Assembly: GCF_001692325.1 (NCBI RefSeq)
Contig: NZ_LXKN01000037.1
Location: forward strand, 1-32,207
Length of the DNA stretch: 32,207 nt
From: Rhizobium sp. AC27/96
Lineage (GTDB): Bacteria > Pseudomonadota > Alphaproteobacteria > Rhizobiales > Rhizobiaceae
Reading direction: 5' to 3'
The notes beneath the pieces are model-generated. The model was given only the letters and a program-made list of their open reading frames with translations, had not been told where the DNA came from and did not search any database. Shown here piece by piece: positions 1 through 11,478 of the stretch. Each line of letters opens with the position of its first letter. Within the stretch, counting starts at the first letter, position 1. The position numbers and the translations under genes were made by a program.

Positions 1-61
1 ATCCAGGAAACACTAGAGCGAAGGACTTCGTCGCCAGCAGCGCCGCCGCCCTCGTTCAGTG
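1..61 (-). other. Transcribed leader leaving the window, possibly of an rRNA operon
   Basis: This stretch lies immediately downstream, on the minus strand, of the strong promoter at 68-97, so it should be the first 60 or so transcribed bases. Read leftward it is GC-rich with repeated GGC/GCT triplets and has no start codon with a ribosome binding site. That fits a non-coding leader better than a gene. The promoter, the A/T block above it and this leader together resemble the region ahead of 16S rRNA in rhizobia. The rRNA itself is outside the window, so the assignment is an inference. Confidence 0.35.
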
Positions 62-67
62 ATCGGG

Positions 68-97
68 CTTATAGACCCTACCTCCGAACCAAGTCAA
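68..97 (-). promoter_or_regulatory. Strong sigma-70-type promoter, possibly rrn, reading out of the window
   Basis: On the minus strand a -35 box TTGACT (97-92) is followed after 18 bases by a -10 box TATAAG (73-68). Directly upstream of the -35, at about 101-135, is a run of A and T tracts like an UP element. Near-consensus boxes plus an UP-like block are typical of rRNA promoters and other very strong promoters. The boxes are directly visible; the rRNA assignment is inference. Confidence 0.6.
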
Positions 98-135
98 CAG
101 GCCTATTTTGAAAAAAATCAAAAAACACATAACTG

Positions 136-436
136 ATTGATTCTCATGATGAAATTATGAACACCCCTCTGATCGGCAGGAGCGGTGGGCCAGAACGGCA
201 TTATATCGCGTCTGTTGCGGCCCCGGGCTTGCCGGAAAGGCCGCGCCTGAAGGCGTAACGAGGTTCCATTCGCAGCCACCCCCCGCAAACCATGCGTCCC
301 GCAACAGCAGATTTCATGGGAAACAGGCCTGCAGAGCGGCTGAACCTGGCCGCTTCATTTGACACCCTTGTCATAAATATGCACATCTTCGCCCCCAGCC
401 TGCGGCTCGCATATAAGGAAGCGGATCTCGATTGGC
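136..436. other. Intergenic stretch upstream of the M23 peptidase, no gene seen
   Basis: I find no credible coding frame here: short open frames on either strand lack ribosome binding sites and run into the peptidase gene in another frame. A TTGACA at 359-364 could be a -35 box for the peptidase, but no good -10 lies 16-18 bases below it (the 17-base position reads CACATC). The sequence changes from A/T-rich on the left to GC-rich on the right. Confidence 0.4.
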
Positions 437-2377
437 ATGATAACGGACAAAATGATGCTCCGATCGCTCGGCAACGAGCCGCCAATCCTGGCCGATGGCA
501 GGCGAGCTCCGGACCGGCGCGAGGTTTCCTTGCGATGGCTTTCCGGTACGTTCCTCACCGGCCTTACCTCAAGCATATTGATGGGCGTCGCCCTATTTGC
601 CGCACTTGACGGACGGCAGCAGCTGGCCATTCCGGCCGAAGCCTATGCGACAACGGACAGCCATGACGCCTCCGACGACCAGGTAACGCGCGGCGGCCGG
701 CTGATCTCCACCGCGATCGCTTCCAAGCCATCCGACCGCAACATTCTCGAAGTATCGACCGTGGTGCGGGACGGCGACAAGGAAGTGGTGCGCCGCCAGC
801 CCTTCGCTCATGTGAAGATCGCGCTCGCCACCAACCGCGTCGCCGGCGAAAGCTATCCGCCCTTCGATCCGCTGGCGATCTTTTCCGCCGACGAGAACAT
901 ACCGCCGCCGGCCAACCGGACCGGAGCGATCTACGGTTCTGACGTGGAATCCGAAGTCAGCCTCAAGACCATATCCTTTCCGAGCAAGGACATCCCCTTC
1001 CCGCTCGCCGGTTCCATGTCGCTGGACGAAGTCGAGGAGAATGTGCGCTCCAACGGCTCGATCCTCGCCGACAGCAACACCCAGCTTTCAGCGCTTTACT
1101 ATGTCGACCCGCGCCGCTTCGCCAATGATGACGCCGATGTCGATCTGACGGCGGGCCTTGCCGCTCGAATCGTCGAGGAGAACATGTCGGTCTCCGCCTC
1201 CGAAGCCGTGACCGCGCAGACGGAAGAATTTGCCGACGATATCATTCCTATTCGGGAAAACATGCCGATCGCCACGGCACTCACCAGTGCCGGCTATCTC
1301 AAGGCCGATGCAGACGACATCACCTCAAAGATTCAGCCTGTCTTCGGCTCATCCGATGTTTCCACGGGCGATGTGCTTCGCATCGGCATCCTGCAGAAGG
1401 GCGAACAGGCCAAGATCATCCGCGCCAGCATCTATCGCGGCACCAAGCACCTGCTGACCATCGCGCAGAACGACCATGGCGACTTCATCGCCGGCAGCGC
1501 GCCGCCGATGCTCGATGCCATCGCCACCGCCTTCGACAATGATGCCCCCGTCGTTGCCGCCGGCCGCGACCTGCCAAGCGTCTATGATGGCATCTATCGC
1601 GCGGCGCTTTCCTACGGCATGAGCAAGGAGATGGTGGCGCAGATCGTCAAGCTGCTCGCCAGCAACGTCGATTTCCAGGCACAGCTGAAACCCACGGATT
1701 CGCTGGAGGCCTTCTTCTCGGTCGCCGACGACAAGGGTCAGGCGACAGCCGATTCCGAGCTGCTCTACGTCAACGCCAAGTTCGGCGACACGGTCACGCG
1801 TTTCTATCGCTTTGAGGACCCGGCGGATCATTCGATCGACTATTTCGATGAGGCCGGCAAGAGCATCCGGCAGTTCCTGCTACGCAACCCTGTTCCGACA
1901 GGCATCTTCAAATCAGGCTTCGGCATGCGCCGCCACCCGATCCTCGGCTTTGCCCGTATGCATACCGGCGTCGACTGGGCCGCACCACGCGGCACGCCGA
2001 TCATCTCCGCCGGCAACGGCATCGTTGAAAAGGCTGGCTGGGATTCCGGCGGCTTCGGCAATCAGACGCTGATCCGCCATGCAAATGGTTATGTCTCCTC
2101 CTACAATCACCAGAGCGCCATCGCCAAGGGCGTCGTTCCCGGCGCAAAGGTGGTTCAGGGGCAGGTCATCGGCTTCATCGGCTCGACGGGTCTCGCAACC
2201 GGACCGCATCTGCACTACGAGCTGATCGTCAACGGCACCAAGGTCGATCCACTGCGCATCCGCCTCCCCGGCGGCAAATCGCTCGAGGGCGACGCGCTTG
2301 CCAAGTTCCAGGATGAGCGCAAGCGCATCGATACCTTGCTGAGCGACGAAAAGTCGAAACAGGTCGCAAGCAAGTAG
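437..2377 (+). CDS. M23 family metallopeptidase, MepM-like murein DD-endopeptidase
   Basis: Predicted peptidoglycan hydrolase that cuts peptide cross-links in the periplasm and so makes room for new wall material. The 646-residue protein has a charged N-terminus, one membrane segment at about residues 35-57, and a long periplasmic region related to the N-terminal part of MepM/YebA. The LytM/M23 domain begins near residue 494 (GFGMRRHPILG). The zinc and catalytic residues of the family are visible: H509 and D513 in HTGVD, and H591/H593 in HLH. It is therefore likely an active enzyme, not a degenerate LytM activator. The start at 437 has an AAGGA about 16 bases upstream, which is long; ATG codons at 452 and 455 are alternatives that change only the cytoplasmic tip. 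Its 3' end faces the kinase gene at 2413 across a 35-base gap. The family is clear; the exact bond cut is inferred. Confidence 0.88.
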   Translation: MITDKMMLRSLGNEPPILADGRRAPDRREVSLRWLSGTFLTGLTSSILMGVALFAALDGRQQLAIPAEAYATTDSHDASDDQVTRGGRLISTAIASKPSDRNILEVSTVVRDGDKEVVRRQPFAHVKIALATNRVAGESYPPFDPLAIFSADENIPPPANRTGAIYGSDVESEVSLKTISFPSKDIPFPLAGSMSLDEVEENVRSNGSILADSNTQLSALYYVDPRRFANDDADVDLTAGLAARIVEENMSVSASEAVTAQTEEFADDIIPIRENMPIATALTSAGYLKADADDITSKIQPVFGSSDVSTGDVLRIGILQKGEQAKIIRASIYRGTKHLLTIAQNDHGDFIAGSAPPMLDAIATAFDNDAPVVAAGRDLPSVYDGIYRAALSYGMSKEMVAQIVKLLASNVDFQAQLKPTDSLEAFFSVADDKGQATADSELLYVNAKFGDTVTRFYRFEDPADHSIDYFDEAGKSIRQFLLRNPVPTGIFKSGFGMRRHPILGFARMHTGVDWAAPRGTPIISAGNGIVEKAGWDSGGFGNQTLIRHANGYVSSYNHQSAIAKGVVPGAKVVQGQVIGFIGSTGLATGPHLHYELIVNGTKVDPLRIRLPGGKSLEGDALAKFQDERKRIDTLLSDEKSKQVASK

Positions 2378-2412
2378 CCATCGAGATCGAGCGGATCCCG
2401 ACTATCAGGCCG

Positions 2413-2925
2413 CTATCTAGGCCCGGTAGCTCTCAGCCGATCGACGAGTTCGGTGACGATATCATCCACGGCCTTCAAGGCCGTATCGACGACAATCGGT
2501 CCAGGACCCCAATTTTCGTAGCTTAGGGTGACGACCTCATCCCATGTCGGGTTCACATGACCTTCGATGTCAGTCTGGCGTGTTTCCACGCGCCGGCGAT
2601 GCTCCACTTTGTCGGAGCAGATGACCTCCACGTCGATTGCGGATACACCCGCCCGCTGCGCAACCTGCCTCCAGGCCTCGCGCGTTATCGAAATCGGATT
2701 GACGGAATCGGCAATAACAGTGTTTCCCAGTTTGAGATTGTCTCCGGCTATCCCATAGGCGGCGATATATCCGGCAGGCCCGACCTCGTCTCTCAACATG
2801 CCGGAATTCCGCAGCGCCTGCTCGATCGTGTCGAGCCGGACATAAGTAGCACCCAGCCTTTCGGCCAGTGCCCGTGCAATCGTGGTTTTGCCGCTGCCCG
2901 GCAGGCCGCCAAAGATGACAAGCAT
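2413..2925 (-). CDS. Small AAA-family P-loop kinase/ATPase
   Basis: A 170-residue nucleotide-binding protein starting MLVIFGGLPGSGKTT, with the Walker A loop at residues 6-15. The length and the P-loop at the extreme N-terminus match the AAA_33 group of small kinases, which includes zeta-toxin-like and sugar or nucleoside kinases; the substrate cannot be told from sequence. The open frame continues upstream to 3048, but I place the start at the ATG at 2925. It has GGGGGA four bases upstream, the P-loop follows at once, and the upstream extension would include the clpB terminator at 3011-3035. It follows clpB on the same strand but is probably transcribed separately because of that terminator. 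No toxin or antitoxin partner is adjacent, so a toxin role is not supported. Confidence 0.75.
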   Translation of the reverse strand: MLVIFGGLPGSGKTTIARALAERLGATYVRLDTIEQALRNSGMLRDEVGPAGYIAAYGIAGDNLKLGNTVIADSVNPISITREAWRQVAQRAGVSAIDVEVICSDKVEHRRRVETRQTDIEGHVNPTWDEVVTLSYENWGPGPIVVDTALKAVDDIVTELVDRLRATGPR

Positions 2926-3010
2926 GTTTCCCCCGATCCTCTGAACCCGTGCAAGCGTCACAGACCCGATGCCGCTCGGCAAGATGTTTTCCGAGCGAGC
3001 CTCCGAAAGC

Positions 3011-3035
3011 AAAATGGCGACCCGAAGGTCGCCAT
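3011..3035 (-). terminator. Intrinsic terminator of clpB
   Basis: A perfect 9-bp stem (ATGGCGACC at 3014-3022 with GGTCGCCAT at 3027-3035) closes a four-base loop that reads TTCG on the minus strand. It is followed leftward by ATTTTGCTTT. It lies 27 bases past the clpB stop codon. Confidence 0.85.
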
Positions 3036-3061
3036 CCGCTGAGATCACAACATTACCGACC

Positions 3062-5662
<2,601 letters not shown>

Positions 5663-5782
5663 AATGGACCTCCATGGATCAACCTGCCCTGAGCGGCGCA
5701 GATCGATGATTGAGATTGGGCCCCCTCAATAGGCAGACCCCGCTCTGTCGCCGTTGAGATTTGCGGCAAAGCAACTGAGCAG

Positions 5783-5812
5783 AATATGGGAGGATAGCCG
5801 CCGAGTTTAAAG
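5783..5812 (-). promoter_or_regulatory. RpoH (sigma-32)-like heat-shock promoter of clpB
   Basis: On the minus strand CTTTAAA (5812-5806) is followed after 14 bases by TCCCATATT (5791-5783). The heat-shock consensus is CTTGAAA, 11-15 bases, CCCCATNT, so each box has one mismatch. The position gives a leader of roughly 110 bases before the clpB ATG. The boxes are seen directly; use by RpoH is inferred from the consensus and from the nature of the gene. Confidence 0.55.
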
Positions 5813-5948
5813 GGCGGAAAACCCGAAAAAATGAATGATTTTATGAGGTCGGAGGAGCGCCGCCTTCGGGCCGAAGGACCGCCCCATGGCTGGGAGTCCA
5901 ACGGAACTTTGTGCCCCGTCTGAACAACGTCCCACGGAGGAAGGCCAC

Positions 5949-5985
5949 AAAAACAAAAACGGCAGCGCGTTCAGCACTGCCGTTT
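5949..5985 (-). terminator. Intrinsic terminator of the DUF4167 gene
   Basis: A perfect 9-bp stem (AAACGGCAG at 5957-5965 with CTGCCGTTT at 5977-5985) with an 11-base loop is followed on the minus strand by TTGTTTTTG. It begins about 40 bases past the DUF4167 stop codon, separating that gene from clpB. Confidence 0.85.
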
Positions 5986-6026
5986 CCATTTGGATATTCC
6001 ATCGTTCCCTCACGGGAGAGAAGGCA

Positions 6027-6719
6027 TTATTCCGAAGCAGCGTCCGCCAAAGCCGGAGCTTCGCCCGACCCAGCTTCGCCCTCGCCTTCCGCATCAGCGC
6101 TGCGGCGTGGCTGGCGACGAGGGCGGCTGCCGCCGGCGTTGCGGCGGCGCGGCTGACGCTCCGTCGCTGCGACGGCAGGCGTCTCTTCCTCGATCGCGAC
6201 TTCGGCCGGAATGCCTTCGATCACCGGCTGCGGGCCGGTGCCATCGATGACTTCCGGTTCCGGAGCTGCGGCAACAACCGGAGCAGGCCGCTGATGGCGG
6301 ACCGGAGGCGGAGCCAGCTGCGGCTGGTCGTCCATCTCCTGCGAATCCATATCGTCGCCGTCGCGGTCGCCGCCGTCACGCTCATTGTAATTGTGCTGAT
6401 CGTCGCGCTGGAAGCGTTCCTGCATCTGCGCCTGGGCGCTGGCAATGATGCGATAATAGTGCTCGGCGTGCTGAAGGTAGTTTTCAGCCATGACCCGATC
6501 GCCGGAGCTTTGAGCGTCACGCGCCAGAGTCGCGTATTTTTCGGCGATATGCTGTGCCGTACCGCGAATTTTCACATCGGGACCGGAGCTGTCGTAAGTC
6601 CTGGTCAGCGGGTTAGAGCCTTTGCGGTTGAAATTATTGTTGTTGTTATTTCCACCACCGCCGCCGCCGTTGTTGTTACCACGCCCCCGACCGCGCTTAT
6701 TCTGCTGTCCTGGCCTCAT
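6027..6719 (-). CDS. DUF4167 domain-containing protein, Gly/Asn/Arg-rich
   Basis: A 230-residue protein with the DUF4167 domain typical of rhizobia and relatives; no function is established that I know of. It begins MRPGQQNKRGRGRG, runs through an Asn/Gly homopolymer stretch, then the conserved helical part (about residues 33-95, NPLTRTYDSSGPDVKIRG through the ENYLQHAEHYYRI helix). The rest is disordered: acidic, then Pro/Ala-rich, then Arg-rich (RRRNAGGSRPRRQPRR) with an acidic end. The RG/N-rich start and basic tail suggest nucleic-acid binding, which is inference. I use the ATG at 6719, which has AGGTGAAGGA just upstream; the frame continues to 6821 without a better start. It is followed by its own terminator and preceded by a hairpin-rich gap. 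Confidence 0.85.
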   Translation of the reverse strand: MRPGQQNKRGRGRGNNNGGGGGGNNNNNNFNRKGSNPLTRTYDSSGPDVKIRGTAQHIAEKYATLARDAQSSGDRVMAENYLQHAEHYYRIIASAQAQMQERFQRDDQHNYNERDGGDRDGDDMDSQEMDDQPQLAPPPVRHQRPAPVVAAAPEPEVIDGTGPQPVIEGIPAEVAIEEETPAVAATERQPRRRNAGGSRPRRQPRRSADAEGEGEAGSGEAPALADAASE

Positions 6720-7068
6720 AGATCCTTCACCTGAATTCTCTTCGTTGGGATAAAATTCATACACGACACCTGCCGCCGCGGTTCGGACCCTTCCGAACCA
6801 AGGCCTGCGTGCCGCAAGCAAACTGCGCTTTAAGCGCCGGTCTGCCGCTCGACTACGTCAGATTAACTGATCACGCATTGGGTTATCTTCAACCTTTGAC
6901 ACTCTTACCAAAGAGCGGATCCCCGAGGCTGTCCAAGACAGGCGAATCGTCTCGCCTATTCCCAGCCGCCCAACGCGTGAGCGCAACCTATATCGCTTCC
7001 TCAGGAAATCCAAGCTTTTTCTTCGCGATAACAATAGAGATCCCACAAATCCGCAGCAAAATGTCGCG
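6720..7068. other. 349-base gap with several short hairpins, no gene seen
   Basis: Between the prmC stop and the DUF4167 start I find no convincing frame, but several perfect inverted repeats: GTTCGGA/TCCGAAC (6781-6798, 4-base loop), GCGCTT/AAGCGC (6825-6837), CTGTC/GACAG (about 6929-6941), AGGCGA/TCGCCT (about 6940-6957), and TTCCTGAGGAA near 7000. None has a T tract that would make it a clear terminator. A leftward promoter for DUF4167 should lie here, but I cannot place its boxes confidently. The region could be a long structured leader or could hold a small RNA. Confidence 0.4.
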
Positions 7069-7940
7069 TTAATGATGCAATCTAAACACAAGCACCCGCT
7101 CGTTCTGGCCGTAGTCACGAACCGCTTCGACAAGGAGAAATCCTGCTCCTTCAAAGACAGAAGTCACCGTTTCACGCTGATCGTAACCGATCTCCACTCC
7201 CACCATGCCATTCGGGTGTAGAAACCGCGCCGCATCCTTTGCGATCGCTCTATATGCATCCAGCCCATCAAGACCCCCGTCAAGGGCCGCGGGAGGATCG
7301 AAATCCTTTACTTCTGGAGCGAGAGTGGAAATGACACTGGAGGCAATATAGGGCGGATTTGAGACAATCACATGAAATCGTTCGTGGATGGCATCAAACC
7401 AGCTTCCTTGCACAGTATCGAACCGTGCCGCCAAGCCATTCCGCTCCGCATTGCCGCGTGCGGTCTCCAGCGCCTCGCCGGAGATGTCGGAACCAACGCC
7501 CGTCGCTTGCGGACATTCATGAAGCAGAGCCAGACAAATGGCCCCGGTTCCCGTTCCCAGATCAAGTAAGTGGACATTCCCGAGCTCGGATTCAAGGCGC
7601 CGCACATGCGGAAGCATCGTATCGACCAGTATTTCTGTGTCAGGCCGAGGCTCCAGCGTTGCCGGCGATAGCCGAAAGGGCAAGCCATAGAATTCGCGTT
7701 CGCCAAGAATACGGTGGACCGGCTCATGGTTGAGACGGCGATCGATCGCCGCTCGCGCCGTGCCGACATCATCGGGCGATACCGCTTCCGAACCCCGCGT
7801 CACAAGCTCGGTGGAGGAGAGATGGAGGAGCCCGCCGACAAGGATTCTTGCCTCGGTGGCGGGGTCATCAAGATCGGCCTTAGCAAAACGGGCACGCACC
7901 TCCTGCAGGAGCCCGGCTACGGTCGCCCCCTGCCCGCTGT

Positions 7941-7944
<4 letters not shown>
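7069..7944 (-). CDS. prmC: Peptide chain release factor N(5)-glutamine methyltransferase PrmC
   Basis: Methylates the glutamine of the GGQ motif in release factors RF1 and RF2, using S-adenosylmethionine, which improves termination. The 291-residue protein has an N-terminal helical release-factor-binding domain (about 1-95) and a class I methyltransferase domain with motif I DLGTGTG (128-134). The substrate-binding signature NPPY (196-199) marks glutamine/adenine N-methylases. The ATG overlaps the prfA stop in an ATGA (7941-7944), so translation is probably coupled to its own substrate gene. No terminator is evident just after the stop. Confidence 0.96.
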
Positions 7945-9020
<1,076 letters not shown>

Positions 9021-9062
9021 CCTTTACTCCAATTCTTCTTATTATCTCTGCTGTGACATGAT

Positions 9063-9118
9063 GCGCATGATCCTGTCCGGAAACCGTTTATCGTTTTCGT
9101 GGATCACGCGCTAAAGCG
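9063..9118. repeat. Palindromic intergenic element of rhizobial type between ptsP and prfA
   Basis: Arms GCGCATGATCC (9063-9073) and GGATCACGCGC (9101-9111) are inverted repeats matching at 10 of 11 positions, with TCCGGAAACCG between them and CTAAAGCG after. This looks like a worn copy of the short palindromic elements scattered between genes in rhizobia and Brucella; that comparison is from memory. The right end overlaps the last codons of ptsP, and CTA at 9111-9113 is the ptsP stop codon on the minus strand. Confidence 0.5.
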
Positions 9119-11378
9119 GAATATTGTGGCTCTCGGCAAAGCCTACAAGGATATCGCGCATCGAAGAGGTGGGGCGCGTGTCGTTCAACGCTTCCTCCAT
9201 GACATCCGACAGGGCCTTGAGATCGAGCCCCAGAAGCATGGCCTTGACCGGGCCGATCGACGCCGGAGACATCGAAACCGAGCGGAAGCCGAGGCCGAGC
9301 AGCGCCATGGCCGAGATCGTCTTGCCGGCGAGTTCGCCGCAGAGCGTCACCGGCGTCTTGTTGCACTCGCCAGCCCGCACGATATCCCGAAGAATGCGCA
9401 GGAACGGCCGCTCGAGCGGGTCGAAACGATCCGACACGCGGGCATTGCCGCGATCGACAGCCATCGAGAACTGGAACAGGTCGTTCGAGCCAACCGAGAC
9501 GAAATCGACCGCCGCCATCAACTCGTCCAGCTGCCATAGCAGCGCCGGCACCTCCAGCATGGCGCCGAATTGCAGCTTGCGCGGCAGACCATGGCCGAAG
9601 CGGGACAGATGCTGCACTTCCTTCTGCAACAGCTCACGCACCGCCTTGATCTCGGAGACTTCCGTGACCATTGGCACCATCATCTTCAGCTCGCCATCGG
9701 CGGCCGCCTTCAGCATGGCCCTCAGTTGCGTGCGCAGCAGGCCCGGGCGATCCAGCGACAGGCGAATGGCGCGCCAGCCTAGCGCCGGGTTTTCTTCCTC
9801 ATGCGCGCGGAAATAGGAGACGACCTTGTCGCCGCCGATATCGAGCGTCCGGAAGGTGACGACGCGCCCGTCCGCCTGCTTCAGCACATTGCGGTAGAAC
9901 GCCTCCTGCTCATCCGCCTTCGGCATGGTCGAGGCGATCATGAACTGCAGCTCGGTGCGGAACAGGCCGATGCCTTCGGCGCCGGATTCGGCAAGCTGCG
10001 GCAAATCCACAAGCAGGCCGGCATTCATCTGCAACGAGATGCGCTGCCCGTCCTTGGTGACCGGCTCGACCGCGCGCAGTGCACGGAACTGCTCTTGCCG
10101 GCGGGCGCGGAACCGCACCTTTTCCTCGTAGGAACGCTGATGGTCAGCCATCGGTCGGAGATGCACATGGCCGCCATCGCCATCGATGATGACCGAATCG
10201 CCATTCTCGGCAAGGGCGACGATGCCGGTCGCCTGGCCGATGACCGGAATGCCCATGGCACGCGCGACGATGACGACATGGCTCGTGACGGCGCCTTCCT
10301 CCAGCACCAGTCCGCGAATATTGGCTCGGGGATAGTCGAGCAGCTCGGCAGCGCCCATGGCACGCGCGAAGATGATCGCATCATTCGGGAAGCCTTCGGC
10401 GGCCGTGCGACCCGAATAGCCGATAAGCTGCCGCAGCAGCCGGTTCGCCAGATCCTCGAAATCGTGCATGCGCTCGCGAAGATATGGGTCGGTCAGGCGC
10501 ATCATCCGCGCCTTGGTATCGCTCTGAACCTTTTCGACGGCAGCTTCCGCGGTCAGGCCGTTGCGGACAGCTTCTTCCAGCTTGCGCACCCAGCCCTGGT
10601 CATGCGCGAACATGCGATAGGTTTCCAGCACCTCGCGATGCTCGCCCTCCATCGAGACATCACGGCGCGACAGCATGTCGTCGATCGAAATACGCAGCGA
10701 GCCGAGCGCTTCGGCCAGACGGCCGATTTCCTTATCGGTGTCTTCGTTCAGCAGATTGGTGACGACGATGCGTGGCTCGTGCAGCACGACATAGCCGAGC
10801 CCGATGCCTTCATTGTAGCTGTCGCCGTCGATGGTGACCGAGCGGGTCAGATCGAGTTCCAGGCCGGGCTTGGTGATCTTCTTCAGCTCGCCGGTGGCGA
10901 TCATTTCGGCCAGCACCATCGCCGTCGTCTCAAGCGCTTCCAGCTCTTCCTCGCGATAGGTTCGGCTGGCCTTGTTCTGGACGACGAGAACGCCGAGCGA
11001 GCGGCCCGTGCGCAGGATCGGCACGCCGAGGAAGGAATGGTAGATCTCTTCACCGGTTTCCGGCAGGTAGCGGAAGGCGGGATGCGACTGCGCGTCGGAG
11101 AGGTTGAGCGGCTGGGCGGAGGCGGCGATTGTACCGACCAGGCCCTGTCCCATCTTCAATTGCGAAAGGTGGACGGCTTCCTTGTTGAGGCCCTCGGTGG
11201 CGTAAAGTTCGAGGACGCCGTCTGCGCGCAGCACGTAGACGGAGCACACTTCGGCGACCATGTTGCTGGCAATCTGGCGGACGATCCGGTCAAGACGCTC
11301 CTGCGGCTCCAGCGGCTCCGCCATCAATTCGCGCAGCCGCTTGAGCAGAACGCGTGGACCGCCGGATAGGTCTCTCAT
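9111..11378 (-). CDS. ptsP: Phosphoenolpyruvate-protein phosphotransferase PtsP (enzyme I-Ntr)
   Basis: First enzyme of the nitrogen phosphotransferase relay: it takes phosphate from phosphoenolpyruvate and passes it to NPr and then to EIIA-Ntr, a regulatory rather than sugar-importing chain. The 755-residue protein has the N-terminal GAF domain (about 27-160) that distinguishes PtsP from sugar enzyme I. The HPr-binding and phosphohistidine domains follow, with the active His367 in TSHVVIVARAMGIP. The PEP-binding barrel contains GSNDLFQFSMAVDRGN and the CGEL motif. The ATG at 11378 has GGGAG about 11 bases upstream. It lies 100 bases after lysC and before prfA, an arrangement I know from other rhizobia. 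GAF domains of this family sense glutamine in some species; that is family knowledge, not visible here. Confidence 0.96.
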   Translation of the reverse strand: MRDLSGGPRVLLKRLRELMAEPLEPQERLDRIVRQIASNMVAEVCSVYVLRADGVLELYATEGLNKEAVHLSQLKMGQGLVGTIAASAQPLNLSDAQSHPAFRYLPETGEEIYHSFLGVPILRTGRSLGVLVVQNKASRTYREEELEALETTAMVLAEMIATGELKKITKPGLELDLTRSVTIDGDSYNEGIGLGYVVLHEPRIVVTNLLNEDTDKEIGRLAEALGSLRISIDDMLSRRDVSMEGEHREVLETYRMFAHDQGWVRKLEEAVRNGLTAEAAVEKVQSDTKARMMRLTDPYLRERMHDFEDLANRLLRQLIGYSGRTAAEGFPNDAIIFARAMGAAELLDYPRANIRGLVLEEGAVTSHVVIVARAMGIPVIGQATGIVALAENGDSVIIDGDGGHVHLRPMADHQRSYEEKVRFRARRQEQFRALRAVEPVTKDGQRISLQMNAGLLVDLPQLAESGAEGIGLFRTELQFMIASTMPKADEQEAFYRNVLKQADGRVVTFRTLDIGGDKVVSYFRAHEEENPALGWRAIRLSLDRPGLLRTQLRAMLKAAADGELKMMVPMVTEVSEIKAVRELLQKEVQHLSRFGHGLPRKLQFGAMLEVPALLWQLDELMAAVDFVSVGSNDLFQFSMAVDRGNARVSDRFDPLERPFLRILRDIVRAGECNKTPVTLCGELAGKTISAMALLGLGFRSVSMSPASIGPVKAMLLGLDLKALSDVMEEALNDTRPTSSMRDILVGFAESHNIPL

Positions 11379-11478
11379 TGCGTCTCTAGCTCCCGAATCA
11401 AGATATCACGCCATTCTTGCCCACGTCAGGGCCGGCCGAAACTCGCCTCCGTTACGGTCCGTCGTCAGCAGTCCTGAA

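Noticed and set aside
359..387. TTGACA as a promoter for the M23 peptidase
   Set aside because: No acceptable -10 box occurs at 16-18 bases; the box alone is not enough.
2413..2925. Zeta-toxin of a toxin-antitoxin pair
   Set aside because: The P-loop layout allows it, but no antitoxin gene is adjacent and neighbours are housekeeping genes.
9801..11369. 522-codon open frame on the plus strand
   Set aside because: It lies wholly opposite ptsP, with shadow-type codon use and no start signal.
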